Shown: in pieces, positions 1 through 7,738 of the stretch
Layout of the letters: every line of letters starts with the position of its first letter
How positions within the stretch are numbered: position 1 is the first letter of the stretch
Origin: Pseudoselenomonas ruminantium
Lineage (GTDB): Bacteria > Bacillota > Negativicutes > Selenomonadales > Selenomonadaceae
Length of the DNA: 49,896 bases
Direction: 5' to 3'
Assembly (NCBI GenBank): GCA_002373045.1
Contig: DFHU01000041.1
Location: 1 to 49,896 of the forward strand
Translations under genes and position numbers: made by a program
Notes under the pieces: model-generated
Database searches by the model: none
The model's input: only the letters and a program-made list of their open reading frames with translations
What the model was told of the DNA's origin: nothing

Positions 1-12
1 AATTTATCTTAT

Positions 13-1359
13 TTACACGCGAATTAACTTAATATGCCCACGGCAATAACGGTAAAGTATCCCGATAAAGATACCAGTAATCAGCCAGCTCACGGGATAG
101 CAGGCCATCAGTGTAGCGTAATCAGGTCTGGCAGGGAACAACGTGTATAGCCAGGTAATGCGCACGCCGCAGATACCCACCAGCGCCAGCAGTGCCGGCG
201 GCAGGGAAAAGCCATAGCCACGCAGAGCACCGGATAGCACATCGATAAAGACCTGCAAAAACTGCGGTGCCACGATATACCAAAAGCGGATAATGCCCAG
301 TTCCACTACCGTTTCATCGGCATTGAACAAGGACAGGAACTCCCGTGCAAAGCCAATCACGATAACGCCCATCAGCACGGTAAAGGCAATATCCAGTCCC
401 ATGCCCACCTTGGTAATCTGGAAACAGCGCGGCAGGTTGCCCGCACCGTAATTCTGACTCACAAAAGTTGTCGTTGCTTGCGCAAAGGCATTGAGCACGC
501 AGTAAACATTGACCTCAATGGCAAAGGCCGCTGCCGAAGCCGCCATCGCATCCGGCCCCAGACTGTTCACCGCCGCCTGAATCAGAATGTTCGAGAACGA
601 AAAGACCATGCCCTGAATGCCTGCGGGCAGACCAATGGCCACAATATCCCGCAGCAAACGGCCGTCCAGACTAAAGCCGTCAAAATGCAGTCGCAAAATA
701 TCCTGCGAATGAGTCAGGAACCAGAACAGGATAAACGCACTGACGCCGGTAGCCGCAACCGTAGCAAGCGCCACGCCCATAACGCCCCAGCCCCAATAGA
801 CAAAGAGCAAATCCAGCGCGATATTGACCACACTGGCCACAGCCAGCGCCAGGAGCGGCGTGCGCGTATCCCCGCGGGCGCGCAGGATAGCCGCTTCAAA
901 GTTATACATGCCGATAAAGGGCAGACCGAGCAGATACACCCGCAGATAAGTTTCCGCCATCTCCTCAACTTCGGCCGGTACATCCAGCCAGTTGATAATC
1001 GGCGTGGCCATCAGCTCACCAAAGAGCAACAAAGCAAAGCCTGTCGCCACCGCCAGGGCAAAGGACGTCTGCACCGCTGTGCCAACCTTTTCGGGCTTCT
1101 TCGCCCCGATAAAACGGGCAATCACCACATTTGAGCCAAGGGAAAGCCCCATAAAGAGGTTGACCAATATCCCGATAACGGAGATATTATTCCCCACAGC
1201 CGCCATGGCATTCTTGCCCACAAACTGCCCCAGAACGGCCACATCCGCCGCATTGAAGAGCTGCTGCAAAACGCCGGTAAGCGCTAACGGAATCGCAAAA
1301 ATAATCAGCTTATCCCAAAAAGAGCCATGAAGCATATCCATGTCCCTTGTGTTTAACAT
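13..1359 (-). CDS. MATE family multidrug/solute efflux transporter
   Basis: Integral membrane exporter of the MATE superfamily, normally a Na+ or H+ antiporter that expels cationic drugs or metabolites. About 448 residues with roughly twelve hydrophobic segments in two homologous halves, the usual family length. The N-terminal half carries the typical pattern IPLALTGVLQQLFNAADVAVLG followed by a GN-rich stretch, and the second half repeats the layout (IGLPAGIQGMVFSFSNILIQ). I chose the ATG at 1359 because an AGGTG ribosome site lies six bases upstream; an in-frame GTG three codons earlier overlaps that site. A possible promoter (TTGTTT, 16 bases, TATAAT) lies on this strand in the gap before proC, so the two genes diverge. 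Substrate cannot be told from sequence. Family call is firm. Confidence 0.93.
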   Translation of the reverse strand: MLNTRDMDMLHGSFWDKLIIFAIPLALTGVLQQLFNAADVAVLGQFVGKNAMAAVGNNISVIGILVNLFMGLSLGSNVVIARFIGAKKPEKVGTAVQTSFALAVATGFALLLFGELMATPIINWLDVPAEVEEMAETYLRVYLLGLPFIGMYNFEAAILRARGDTRTPLLALAVASVVNIALDLLFVYWGWGVMGVALATVAATGVSAFILFWFLTHSQDILRLHFDGFSLDGRLLRDIVAIGLPAGIQGMVFSFSNILIQAAVNSLGPDAMAASAAAFAIEVNVYCVLNAFAQATTTFVSQNYGAGNLPRCFQITKVGMGLDIAFTVLMGVIVIGFAREFLSLFNADETVVELGIIRFWYIVAPQFLQVFIDVLSGALRGYGFSLPPALLALVGICGVRITWLYTLFPARPDYATLMACYPVSWLITGIFIGILYRYCRGHIKLIRV

Positions 1360-1540
1360 TCTATTCACCTCAATATACTTACGTCAAAGTCAAAATGCTA
1401 TCTTATTATAACGCACCGCCAAAAATAAACAACACCTGCCAGAAAATTTTTCTGCAGGTGCGTTGTCCCTTCTGATTTTATGTTACAATAGGGGCAGTGA
1501 TTTACGCAAAAACTTCAATATATATTGCAGGAGGTACACG

Positions 1541-2323
1541 ATGGAAAAACTCGGATTTATCGGCATGGGGAATATGGCACAGGCACTCGCCGCAGGATTT
1601 ATCAACGCCGGCGCAATCGCCCAGGAAAACGTCTACGCCTTTGCCCCCAATCAGGAAAAACTGGCCAAAAACGCCGCCGCTATCGGCTTTACACCGGTAA
1701 AGACCGTACAGGAACTGGTAAATACCTGCGACACGCTGGTCATGGCCTGCAAGCCCTATCAGATTGAAAGCGTCCTGGCAGAGCTTTGCGATAAGTTAAA
1801 GGGCAAAGCCCTAATCTCCATCGCCGCCGGCTGGGACTTTGCCCGCTATGAAAAGGCCCTCCCTGCAGGTGTCCGCCTGCAGTTCATCATGCCCAATACG
1901 CCAGCAATGGTTGGTGAAGGGGTGCTGCTCTTTGAAGAAAAAAATACCCTTACGCCAGAGGAACACGCAGAAGTCAAAAAACTCTTTGCTGCTGTGGGCT
2001 TAGTGCAGGAACTGCCCAGTTCCCTTATGGGCATTGGCGGCACCGTCACCGGCTGCGGCCCGGCCTTTGTGGACCTCTTTATCGAAGCCTACGGCGATGC
2101 GGCGGTAAAATACGGCTTAAAGCGCGAAGATGCCTATAAGCTAATTTCCCAAATGGTGCTCGGCTCGGCCAAACTCCAGCTCGCTACCGATACCCATCCC
2201 GGCGTGCTCAAAGACAACGTATGCAGTCCGGCAGGAACGACCATTCGCGGAGTAACAGCACTTGAAGAACACGGCTTTCGCAATGCGTGCATTAAGTCTG
2301 TGGATGCGATTATGAATAAATAA
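1541..2323 (+). CDS. proC: pyrroline-5-carboxylate reductase
   Basis: Cytosolic enzyme for the last step of proline synthesis: NAD(P)H-dependent reduction of 1-pyrroline-5-carboxylate to L-proline. 260 residues, the usual length. The N-terminus has the Rossmann dinucleotide-binding motif GFIGMGNMAQA. The C-terminal dimer domain has the ProC signature region near VTGCGPAFVDLFIEA and the conserved DNVCSPAGTTIRGV block. An open frame runs upstream to 1463, but the ATG at 1541 follows a good GGAGG at 1530-1534 and begins exactly at the Rossmann strand, so the shorter start is preferred. A weak promoter (TTGTCC near 1463, TACAAT near 1484) is visible. No other proline gene is adjacent. The 3' end runs into the palindromic element at 2329. 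Confidence 0.96.
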   Translation: MEKLGFIGMGNMAQALAAGFINAGAIAQENVYAFAPNQEKLAKNAAAIGFTPVKTVQELVNTCDTLVMACKPYQIESVLAELCDKLKGKALISIAAGWDFARYEKALPAGVRLQFIMPNTPAMVGEGVLLFEEKNTLTPEEHAEVKKLFAAVGLVQELPSSLMGIGGTVTGCGPAFVDLFIEAYGDAAVKYGLKREDAYKLISQMVLGSAKLQLATDTHPGVLKDNVCSPAGTTIRGVTALEEHGFRNACIKSVDAIMNK

Positions 2324-2328
2324 GAAAA

Positions 2329-2560
2329 GTAGTACCTGCAAAGGCGGCGGAGCGGCCGGGAACTGGCCACGACTACGCTAAGACCGCTGGCTAAAAATCA
2401 TTTTTGCCTCTTATAAAACGCATAGCATCTAAACTCACTGCGTTCAAACAGTAGATGCTATGCGTTTTTTCTTGTGGTGGGCAAAAATGATTTTCTTTAC
2501 GCCAGCGGCCATACGCTTCGCTGTGGCCAGTTCCCGGCCGCTCCGCCTTAGTGCCTACTG
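2329..2560 (-). repeat. Long palindromic repeat element, copy 1
   Basis: A 230-base imperfect palindrome made of nested stems. The outer stem is a perfect 24-bp match (2347-2370 with 2523-2546). Next come 8 bp (2384-2391 with 2501-2508), then 15 bp (2394-2408 region with 2480-2494) and an inner perfect 16-bp stem (2415-2430 with 2453-2468). The 22-base loop, read on the minus strand, contains TGTTTGAACGCAGTGAGTTT. Copy 2 at 2705-2913 has the same layout in the opposite orientation, with the same loop but largely different stem sequences. The stems lie just after proC, so they could also act as a terminator. I see no credible protein here. Confidence 0.85.
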
Positions 2561-2704
2561 CTCTGCTGAGTTTGATTCACGCCCTCAACCTCAATACTGC
2601 AGCCCAGCCTACCGACATTTTCTTCTACTGCCAACACTCCTTCATAACAGGCACCCCCACACCGCCGATGTCAACCGACGCAAGGACTCCAGTGCACAAA
2701 GTAG

Positions 2705-2913
2705 CTCAGGGCGGGGCCGTCAGCATTGCCGCAGTGGAGCGTTTGCCCATTGGCGTTAAGAAATATTTTTTTGCCCATACCACTAAAAATAACAGGAAAC
2801 GTCTTTGTTTGAACGCAGTGAGTTTAGACGTTTCCTGTTATATAAAAGGCAAAAAAATATTTTAGCCAAGGAGCTAAGCGGAATCGCGGCAATGTTGACG
2901 GCCCCGCCCGTTC
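2705..2913 (+). repeat. Long palindromic repeat element, copy 2
   Basis: Second member of the palindromic family, inverted relative to copy 1. The outer 24-bp stem (2709-2732 with 2886-2909) has a single G-T wobble. A 15-bp A/T stem (2761-2775 with 2848-2862) and a perfect 16-bp inner stem (2789-2804 with 2826-2841) enclose a 21-base loop that again reads TGTTTGAACGCAGTGAGTTT. Stem lengths equal those of copy 1 although the stem sequences differ, so both arms have changed together. It ends about 20 bases from the stop codon of the nirJ2-like gene and may also terminate that operon. The 2561-2704 stretch between the copies shows nothing I can assign. Confidence 0.85.
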
Positions 2914-2934
2914 ACCACGAACCAATGGTGGTAA

Positions 2935-3933
2935 TCACTCCCCGCGTCTGCCATGATAAAGACACCAAGGCTCCTCTGCCATATAGTCCCCATCATGGTA
3001 ATATGCCGCCCGTGCCCGGCACCCGCCGCAAACGCCCTTGTAGTTGCAACTGCCGCACCCACCGCTATATTCGAGCGTACGCAGTTTTTTGAGCACTTCG
3101 CTGTTATTCCAGATTTCATCAAAGGGCGTATCATGCACATCACCCAATTCCATATTGAGGTAAGCACAGGGCTGTACCTTGCCCCGCGGGCTGATGATGC
3201 AATAGCTAAGACCTGCCAGACAGCCACGGTGGAATCGCGTCTTAATGCCCAGCTGGTCAGCAATGCGCAAGAACTGCGGTGCACAGGTCGGCTTTAACTC
3301 GATATCCACTTCCTGCTGTTTCTTCATAATGCGGGTCAGCACATCTTCATACTGCTCCGCCCGCAAGGATTCTTCCTCGATGGTCGCCGCTCTGCCGGTC
3401 GGCACCAAAAAGAAGAAATGGTGGGCCTTAGCGCCGATTTCCACGGCAAAATCCGTCATGGCTTCGAGTTCCTGCTGATTCCAGTCCATCACCGTCGTGT
3501 GAATCTGGAAGGGCAGGCCCACTTCGCGGCAGTTCTTCATGCCCTGTACCGCGCCATCCCAACCACCGGGGAAAGCGCGGAATTTGTCGTGCTTTTCCTT
3601 GTCCAGCGAATCCAGCGAAATGCCCATGCCACGCGCCCCGGCCTCTTTCAAGGCTTTGGCCATTTCCAAGGTAATCAGCGTGCCATTAGTCCCGAACACC
3701 GGGAACAGCCCTAAATCAGACGCATATTTCACGAGCTCCACAATATCCGGGCGGGTCAATGGTTCGCCGCCGGAGAAAATCATGATTTTAAAACCGGCCT
3801 TGGCGATTTCCCGCAGGAGTTTTTTGGCTTCTTCCGTTGAGAGTTCATCCTCTGCCTTGCAGCCTGCATCACGATAACAATGCGCGCAGTACATATTGCA
3901 GTTATTCGTAGTGTTCCAGGATACGATTTTCAT
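2935..3933 (-). CDS. Radical SAM/SPASM protein, NirJ2/AhbD-like
   Basis: Radical S-adenosylmethionine enzyme of 332 residues. The N-terminus has the iron-sulfur cluster motif CNMYCAHC (CX3CX2C) and a GGEP motif follows at about residue 55. The C-terminus has a SPASM-type cysteine cluster (CGSCNYKGVCGGCRARA) that binds auxiliary clusters. Together these match the NirJ2 / AhbD branch, implicated in heme d1-like or siroheme-derived heme formation. I chose the ATG at 3933, which lies 13 bases after the nirJ1-like stop and has a GGGGGCGGG purine-rich site; a longer frame to 3969 would overlap the upstream gene and adds no conserved residues. It is the last gene of the tetR-nirJ1-nirJ2 run. The exact reaction in Firmicutes is not settled, so the pathway is inference from family. 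Confidence 0.82.
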   Translation of the reverse strand: MKIVSWNTTNNCNMYCAHCYRDAGCKAEDELSTEEAKKLLREIAKAGFKIMIFSGGEPLTRPDIVELVKYASDLGLFPVFGTNGTLITLEMAKALKEAGARGMGISLDSLDKEKHDKFRAFPGGWDGAVQGMKNCREVGLPFQIHTTVMDWNQQELEAMTDFAVEIGAKAHHFFFLVPTGRAATIEEESLRAEQYEDVLTRIMKKQQEVDIELKPTCAPQFLRIADQLGIKTRFHRGCLAGLSYCIISPRGKVQPCAYLNMELGDVHDTPFDEIWNNSEVLKKLRTLEYSGGCGSCNYKGVCGGCRARAAYYHDGDYMAEEPWCLYHGRRGE

Positions 3934-3946
3934 ACAGCCCGCCCCC

Positions 3947-5128
3947 TTACTTGATGCCGATTTCTTCATCGGTCAGATAACAGGATGGGTCAGATTCCCA
4001 GAAGTCCCCCGTCACTGCTTCAGCACGCGTGCGGAAGTTGCCGTTGCAGTTATCGAGGAATTTGCACTTGGCACAGCGCCCTTTGAGCAGCGGCTTTCTA
4101 TCCTTCAAGCCGGCCAGAATGGGGCTGGCGCTGACATCCGTCCATATATCGCCGAACTTTCTCTCCCGCACATTGCCAAAGGTATGGTGCTGGGTGAACT
4201 GGTCAGGATGCACATAGCCCAAGGGGTCAACCTCGCCAAAGGCAATGCCGGAGCGGTTGCCACCGTTCATGGAAATGTATTTTTTAATCTGCGCCGCCGT
4301 TTCATCCCGGCCTTCGGCCAGCGCCTTCAGATACATATAGACACCGTCACAGTGATTGTCCACCGTAAGGATTTCCTTTTCGAGGCCCCGTTCCTCAAAA
4401 TCGCGGGTACGGCGGATAATCGTGTCCATCGCCTTGCGGGACTGTGCAGGCGTTACATCCTGATTGACCATCTTTTCCCCGCGTCCGGAGTACACGAGAT
4501 GATAGAAACATACGCGATTGATACCTTTTTCTTCAATGAAGTCAAAGATATTATCAAGTTCCTCAATATTATGGTGATTGATGGTAAAGCGCAGCCCCAC
4601 ACGCTGACCTACAGCCACGCAGTTTTCAATGCCCTGCATGGCCTTTTCATAAGCGCCTTCCACGCCACGGAACTTATCGTTGACATCCTTGAGTCCATCC
4701 AAAGAAATCCCCACATAACCCACGCCGATATCCTTGATGCGCTGGGCAACTTCCCGCGTAATCAGCGTGCCATTTGTCGAAAGCGTCGGTCTTACGCCCT
4801 TTTTCTGCGCATATTCCGCCAGTTCAAAGAAATCCGGACGAATCAGCGGCTCACCGCCAGAGAACAACAGCACCGGCACATGGAAATCAGCCAAATCGTC
4901 AATAAACTTTTTGGCTTCTTCCGTCGTAAGCTCATCTTTGTACTTCTGCGCATCCGACTGCATATAGCAGTGCATACATTTGAGGTTGCAGGTTTTGGTG
5001 GAATTCCAGACCACCACCGGCCCCATGCCTTCGGCCGCCCCATTTCGCATCGTATGGGCGTTTTTCGTATAGCGCAGATTATCCCCGTAATACTCCCGCG
5101 CAAATAACAGCTTCGTTACACTAATCAT
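3947..5128 (-). CDS. Radical SAM/SPASM protein, NirJ1/AhbC-like
   Basis: Radical SAM enzyme of 393 residues whose start (MISVTKLLFAREYYGDNLRY) and overall layout match the NirJ1 / AhbC group, the siroheme-side-chain-processing enzymes of the alternative heme and heme d1 routes. The cluster motif CNLKCMHC is near residue 47, GGEP near residue 88, and a C-terminal cysteine cluster (CAKCKFLDNCNGNFRTRAE) marks the SPASM region. The ATG at 5128 has an AGGAGAAGG site upstream. It follows the TetR gene by 29 bases and precedes the NirJ2-like gene by 13, so the three are probably one operon. No ahbA/B, nirS or other tetrapyrrole gene is in the window. The specific substrate is therefore inferred from the family only. 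Confidence 0.82.
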   Translation of the reverse strand: MISVTKLLFAREYYGDNLRYTKNAHTMRNGAAEGMGPVVVWNSTKTCNLKCMHCYMQSDAQKYKDELTTEEAKKFIDDLADFHVPVLLFSGGEPLIRPDFFELAEYAQKKGVRPTLSTNGTLITREVAQRIKDIGVGYVGISLDGLKDVNDKFRGVEGAYEKAMQGIENCVAVGQRVGLRFTINHHNIEELDNIFDFIEEKGINRVCFYHLVYSGRGEKMVNQDVTPAQSRKAMDTIIRRTRDFEERGLEKEILTVDNHCDGVYMYLKALAEGRDETAAQIKKYISMNGGNRSGIAFGEVDPLGYVHPDQFTQHHTFGNVRERKFGDIWTDVSASPILAGLKDRKPLLKGRCAKCKFLDNCNGNFRTRAEAVTGDFWESDPSCYLTDEEIGIK

Positions 5129-5157
5129 CTAATCCTTCTCCTAAAACACAATACACA

Positions 5158-5766
5158 TTATTTCGGCTGCTTCTTAATCCCATCCAGGAGCAGCCGCATC
5201 TTCATCGCCACGTTTTCCTGAAAGGAAATCGCCAGCTTGCTGAACGCCGTGGCTTGATAAATGGAATGAAACATTTCCGTGATGAGTTCAGCGGGCACAT
5301 CATCACGCACCTCGCCTGCTTCCTGCCCTTCACGCAAAATCCGCTCATATAGCGGCTTAAAGCCCGGCGTGGGCACTTTTTTGCGTTCCTCGGCATCTTC
5401 CGGCAGCCCCGAATGGTCAGCCGCCGCTAAGAACAACGGCAGAACATAGCGATTTTCATCCAGGAACTTCGCCGTCATCATACAGGCAACGGACAGGAGC
5501 TCACAAGCTGGCCGGCCCTCTCCACGCAATTCCTCAATTGCAGTATTCACTTCGGCAACAAAACGCCCCAAAAGATGCACCAGCAGCTCTTCCTTAGACT
5601 GAAAGTAATTGTAAAACGTTCCCGTACCCAAATCCGCACCGTTCATAATATCCGCAATGGACGCTTCACGAAAGCCCTTCTTGCTGAATACCACTACCGC
5701 CGCATCCAGTATCGCCTGCCGGGATAACATCTTCTTCCGCTCCCGGCGGCCCATTTTTTCTTCCAT
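5158..5766 (-). CDS. TetR/AcrR family transcriptional regulator
   Basis: Ligand-responsive DNA-binding repressor of about 202 residues, typical for TetR. The N-terminal helix-turn-helix domain is clear: RQAILDAAVVVFSKKGFREASIADIMNGADLGTGTFYNYFQSKEELL, with the characteristic GTFYNYF recognition-helix end. The C-terminal two thirds is the variable ligand and dimer domain. The ATG at 5766 is used; a GTG two codons earlier at 5772 is possible. It is the first gene of an apparent operon with the two NirJ-like radical SAM genes, suggesting it controls them and itself. A 21-bp palindrome at 5841-5861 upstream is a plausible operator. The inducer is unknown. Confidence 0.93.
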   Translation of the reverse strand: MEEKMGRRERKKMLSRQAILDAAVVVFSKKGFREASIADIMNGADLGTGTFYNYFQSKEELLVHLLGRFVAEVNTAIEELRGEGRPACELLSVACMMTAKFLDENRYVLPLFLAAADHSGLPEDAEERKKVPTPGFKPLYERILREGQEAGEVRDDVPAELITEMFHSIYQATAFSKLAISFQENVAMKMRLLLDGIKKQPK

Positions 5767-5840
5767 AACCACATCGCCCCGTTCATATGTATTTCATTCT
5801 GTTTTCTATTATATCGAAAAAAAACGCTGCTGAAAAGAAA

Positions 5841-5861
5841 AAAATGAATTTGATTCATTTT
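5841..5861. promoter_or_regulatory. Palindromic operator candidate between tetR and dcuC
   Basis: AAAATGAA and its exact complement TTCATTTT are separated by five bases. The site lies in the divergent gap between the TetR gene and the DcuC gene, about 75 bases upstream of the TetR start. On the minus strand a TATAAT follows some 40 bases downstream, with TTTTCA 17 bases before it. The size suits a TetR-family dimer, so autoregulation is the simple reading, but binding is inference. Confidence 0.45.
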
Positions 5862-5975
5862 TATAACGAGACGCAATCGCAAAAACGCCCCTTGCAGTCA
5901 ACCGCAAGTTATTATATGATAACTATGTATTATCTGATATTATTTCATAATAATTTTCACTAATACAATATTACA

Positions 5976-6018
5976 TTAGCAATGCACAGCAACAGATAAA
6001 AGAATGTAACATTGCTAA
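5976..6018 (+). promoter_or_regulatory. Leader hairpin upstream of the dcuC ribosome site
   Basis: TTAGCAATG (5976-5984) pairs perfectly with CATTGCTAA (6010-6018), leaving a 25-base loop. The 3' arm ends four bases before the GGAGGT ribosome site of the transporter gene, so folding could affect translation. A second dyad, GATAA...TTATC, lies farther upstream near 5920-5936 and could bind a regulator. Function is not known. Confidence 0.35.
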
Positions 6019-6038
6019 TTACGGAGGTATTATTTTTT

Positions 6039-7424
6039 ATGTTAGGTCTTCTCATTGCCATCGTTGTGGTGGCCTGGGTTGCCCGCTTCGTACTCAAAAA
6101 GTACCCGGCGCAGCCTGTACTCTTTACCGCTGGCATCGTGATGATGGTGCTGACGCTCGTCTTTGGTCTGGGCGAAATTCTCCCGGCCAAGCAGTCCACC
6201 GGCTCGCCCTGGCTGGATATCATTCAGTCCATCAGCCTGGCCTTTAGCAGCCGGGCAGCCAAACTCGGCATGATTATCATGCTGATTGGCGGTTTCTCCA
6301 AATATATGGACAGCATTGGCGCCAGCACGGCTCTGGTGCGCATTGCCATCAAGCCCCTGAAAAAGCTCGGCCATCCCTATGTTGTGCTGGCTCTGACTTC
6401 TGTTCTGGGCAACTTCCTCGCCATGTTCATCAGCTCCGCATCCGGCTTCGGCCTCTTGCTCATGGTGACCATGTATCCAGTATTGGTGCGCTTAGGCGTC
6501 AGCCGTATTGCTGCCTGCGCCGTTATCGCCACCACTTCTGCCCCCGGCTGGGGCCCGGCTGGGGCCGACAACATCTTTGCCGCTGAACTTATCGGCATGG
6601 AGATTGTGCCCTACTTTATGCAGTATCAGGTACCGGTCGGTCTTTGCACCATAGCGGCGCTGGCCATCAGTCACTTCTTTGTCCAGAAACATCTTGATGT
6701 CAAGAATCCAGACGAAATGGCAGGCAAGGATGTATCTGCTGCCGTAACTGCCGAACAGGCCAAAGCACAGGAAACGCCCGTTGTGCCGTCCTTCTACGCG
6801 CTTTTGCCCATGCTGCCCCTGCTGTTGGTGCTGTTCTTCGGCCTTAACGAAAACACGGGCATCAAGATGGACATCAGTCTGGCTACGTTAATCAGTATTT
6901 TCCTGACCATGCTCATTGAATTCCTGCGCCATCGCGACGGGCTTAAAGCCTGCAAGGATATCGGCGCCTTTTGGAACGGCATGGGCCTGCAGATGGCCAC
7001 GGTTGTGACCCTCGTTGTTGCCGCGGAAACCTTCTCCAAGGGCCTTATCTCCCTAGGCGCCATTGATACTTTGATTACCAGCGCCCAAAACGCCGGTCTT
7101 GGCGGTATCGGCATGATGTTCGTCTTCGTCTCCATCATCATCGCCGCCACGCTGATTACCGGCAGCGGCAACGCCACGTTCTTCGCCTTCGTGCCGCTAG
7201 CCCCGAAAGTTGCCGCCCTGTCCGGCATTGCTCCAGTGCTTTTGGTACTGCCCATGAACTTCGTGTCCAATCTGGCGCGTTCCCTCTCCCCAATCGCCGC
7301 CGTCATGATCGTCGTGGCCGGTGCTGCAGGCCTCTCCCCCATGGATTTGGCTAAGCGCACCTTTATCCCTGTGGCTGCAGCTACGGTGGTCAACATCGCG
7401 GTTACGCTAATATTGTTCTTCTAA
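6039..7424 (+). CDS. dcuC: DcuC family C4-dicarboxylate transporter
   Basis: Inner-membrane carrier of the DcuC family (anaerobic C4-dicarboxylate exchange or succinate efflux). 461 residues with about a dozen hydrophobic segments. Recognisable blocks are the N-terminal LFTAGIVMMVLTLVFG stretch, the loop ISSASGFGLLLM, and TTSAPGWGPAGADNIFAAELIGM, all typical of DcuC. The ATG at 6039 follows a strong GGAGGT at 6024-6029; the frame upstream only offers a TTG at 6012 before that site. It is transcribed away from the TetR gene and ends at a strong hairpin. A succinate-exporting role fits a propionate/succinate fermenter, which is inference. The gene symbol reflects the family rather than proven function. 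Confidence 0.88.
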   Translation: MLGLLIAIVVVAWVARFVLKKYPAQPVLFTAGIVMMVLTLVFGLGEILPAKQSTGSPWLDIIQSISLAFSSRAAKLGMIIMLIGGFSKYMDSIGASTALVRIAIKPLKKLGHPYVVLALTSVLGNFLAMFISSASGFGLLLMVTMYPVLVRLGVSRIAACAVIATTSAPGWGPAGADNIFAAELIGMEIVPYFMQYQVPVGLCTIAALAISHFFVQKHLDVKNPDEMAGKDVSAAVTAEQAKAQETPVVPSFYALLPMLPLLLVLFFGLNENTGIKMDISLATLISIFLTMLIEFLRHRDGLKACKDIGAFWNGMGLQMATVVTLVVAAETFSKGLISLGAIDTLITSAQNAGLGGIGMMFVFVSIIIAATLITGSGNATFFAFVPLAPKVAALSGIAPVLLVLPMNFVSNLARSLSPIAAVMIVVAGAAGLSPMDLAKRTFIPVAAATVVNIAVTLILFF

Positions 7425-7470
7425 AAAAAAGCAGGCTGACTATAAGCAAGTACTTATAGCCAGCCTGTTT
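7423..7470. terminator. Bidirectional intrinsic terminator
   Basis: GCAGGCTG-A-CTATAAG (7431-7446) pairs with CTTATAG-C-CAGCCTG (7453-7467) over a 6-base loop. On the minus strand the hairpin is followed by eight T residues (the A run at 7423-7430), a very strong terminator for leftward transcription. On the plus strand it follows the dcuC stop and is trailed by TTTCAATT. Confidence 0.85.
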
Positions 7471-7680
7471 CAATTGAAATAAAGCTCTCATTGTATTGAC
7501 CGATAGTTTAGTTGATTTATATGTCAGCTGGGGAAGCTGTATCCGGATTATGGGGATTTACCGTTTATCGCTAAAACTATTTACAATCAGCACTTATTTC
7601 AAGGGGATTTGAGCGCCTTACCTGTAAAAGATAAAGCTGTCGAGAACAACCGGTTATCTATTTATCGAACCGGTTCGATA
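7423..7680 (-). ncRNA. Candidate LacI-controlled small RNA (no ORF)
   Basis: A complete leftward transcription unit without a gene. A consensus promoter (TTGACA, 16 bases, TATAAT) at 7687-7714 fires into about 250 bases that end at a hairpin with eight Ts. The predicted start lies inside a LacI-type operator. I read all three minus-strand frames: only very short frames without ribosome sites occur. On the plus strand a 54-codon open stretch without a start (reading LPFIAKTIYNQHLFQ around 7558-7602) might be the tail of a lost gene. So this is either a regulatory RNA under sugar control or the scar of a deleted operon. Confidence 0.5.
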
Positions 7681-7714
7681 AATATTATTATAGCATCACT
7701 TATGCTTTTGTCAA
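7661..7714 (-). promoter_or_regulatory. Consensus promoter with LacI-type operator
   Basis: On the minus strand TTGACA (7709-7714) is 16 bases from TATAAT (7687-7692). A perfect 22-bp palindrome (TTTATCGAACC and its complement, 7661-7682) covers the predicted start site. A second AACCGGTT core lies at 7648-7655. AACCGGTT-centred dyads are typical LacI/GalR-family operators, and the LacI-type gene ends 57 bases away. Repression of this promoter by that protein is inference from site type and proximity. Confidence 0.7.
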
Positions 7715-7738
7715 TAATTTTTATTTTAGCCAGCTGTC

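Noticed and set aside
2460..3092. Overlapping plus-strand open frames across the palindromes
   Set aside because: They cross the repeat stems and the nirJ2 3' end, lack ribosome sites and have no family resemblance.
3896..5107. 403-codon open frame opposite nirJ1
   Set aside because: Shadow of a clear radical SAM gene; no start signals or recognisable domain.
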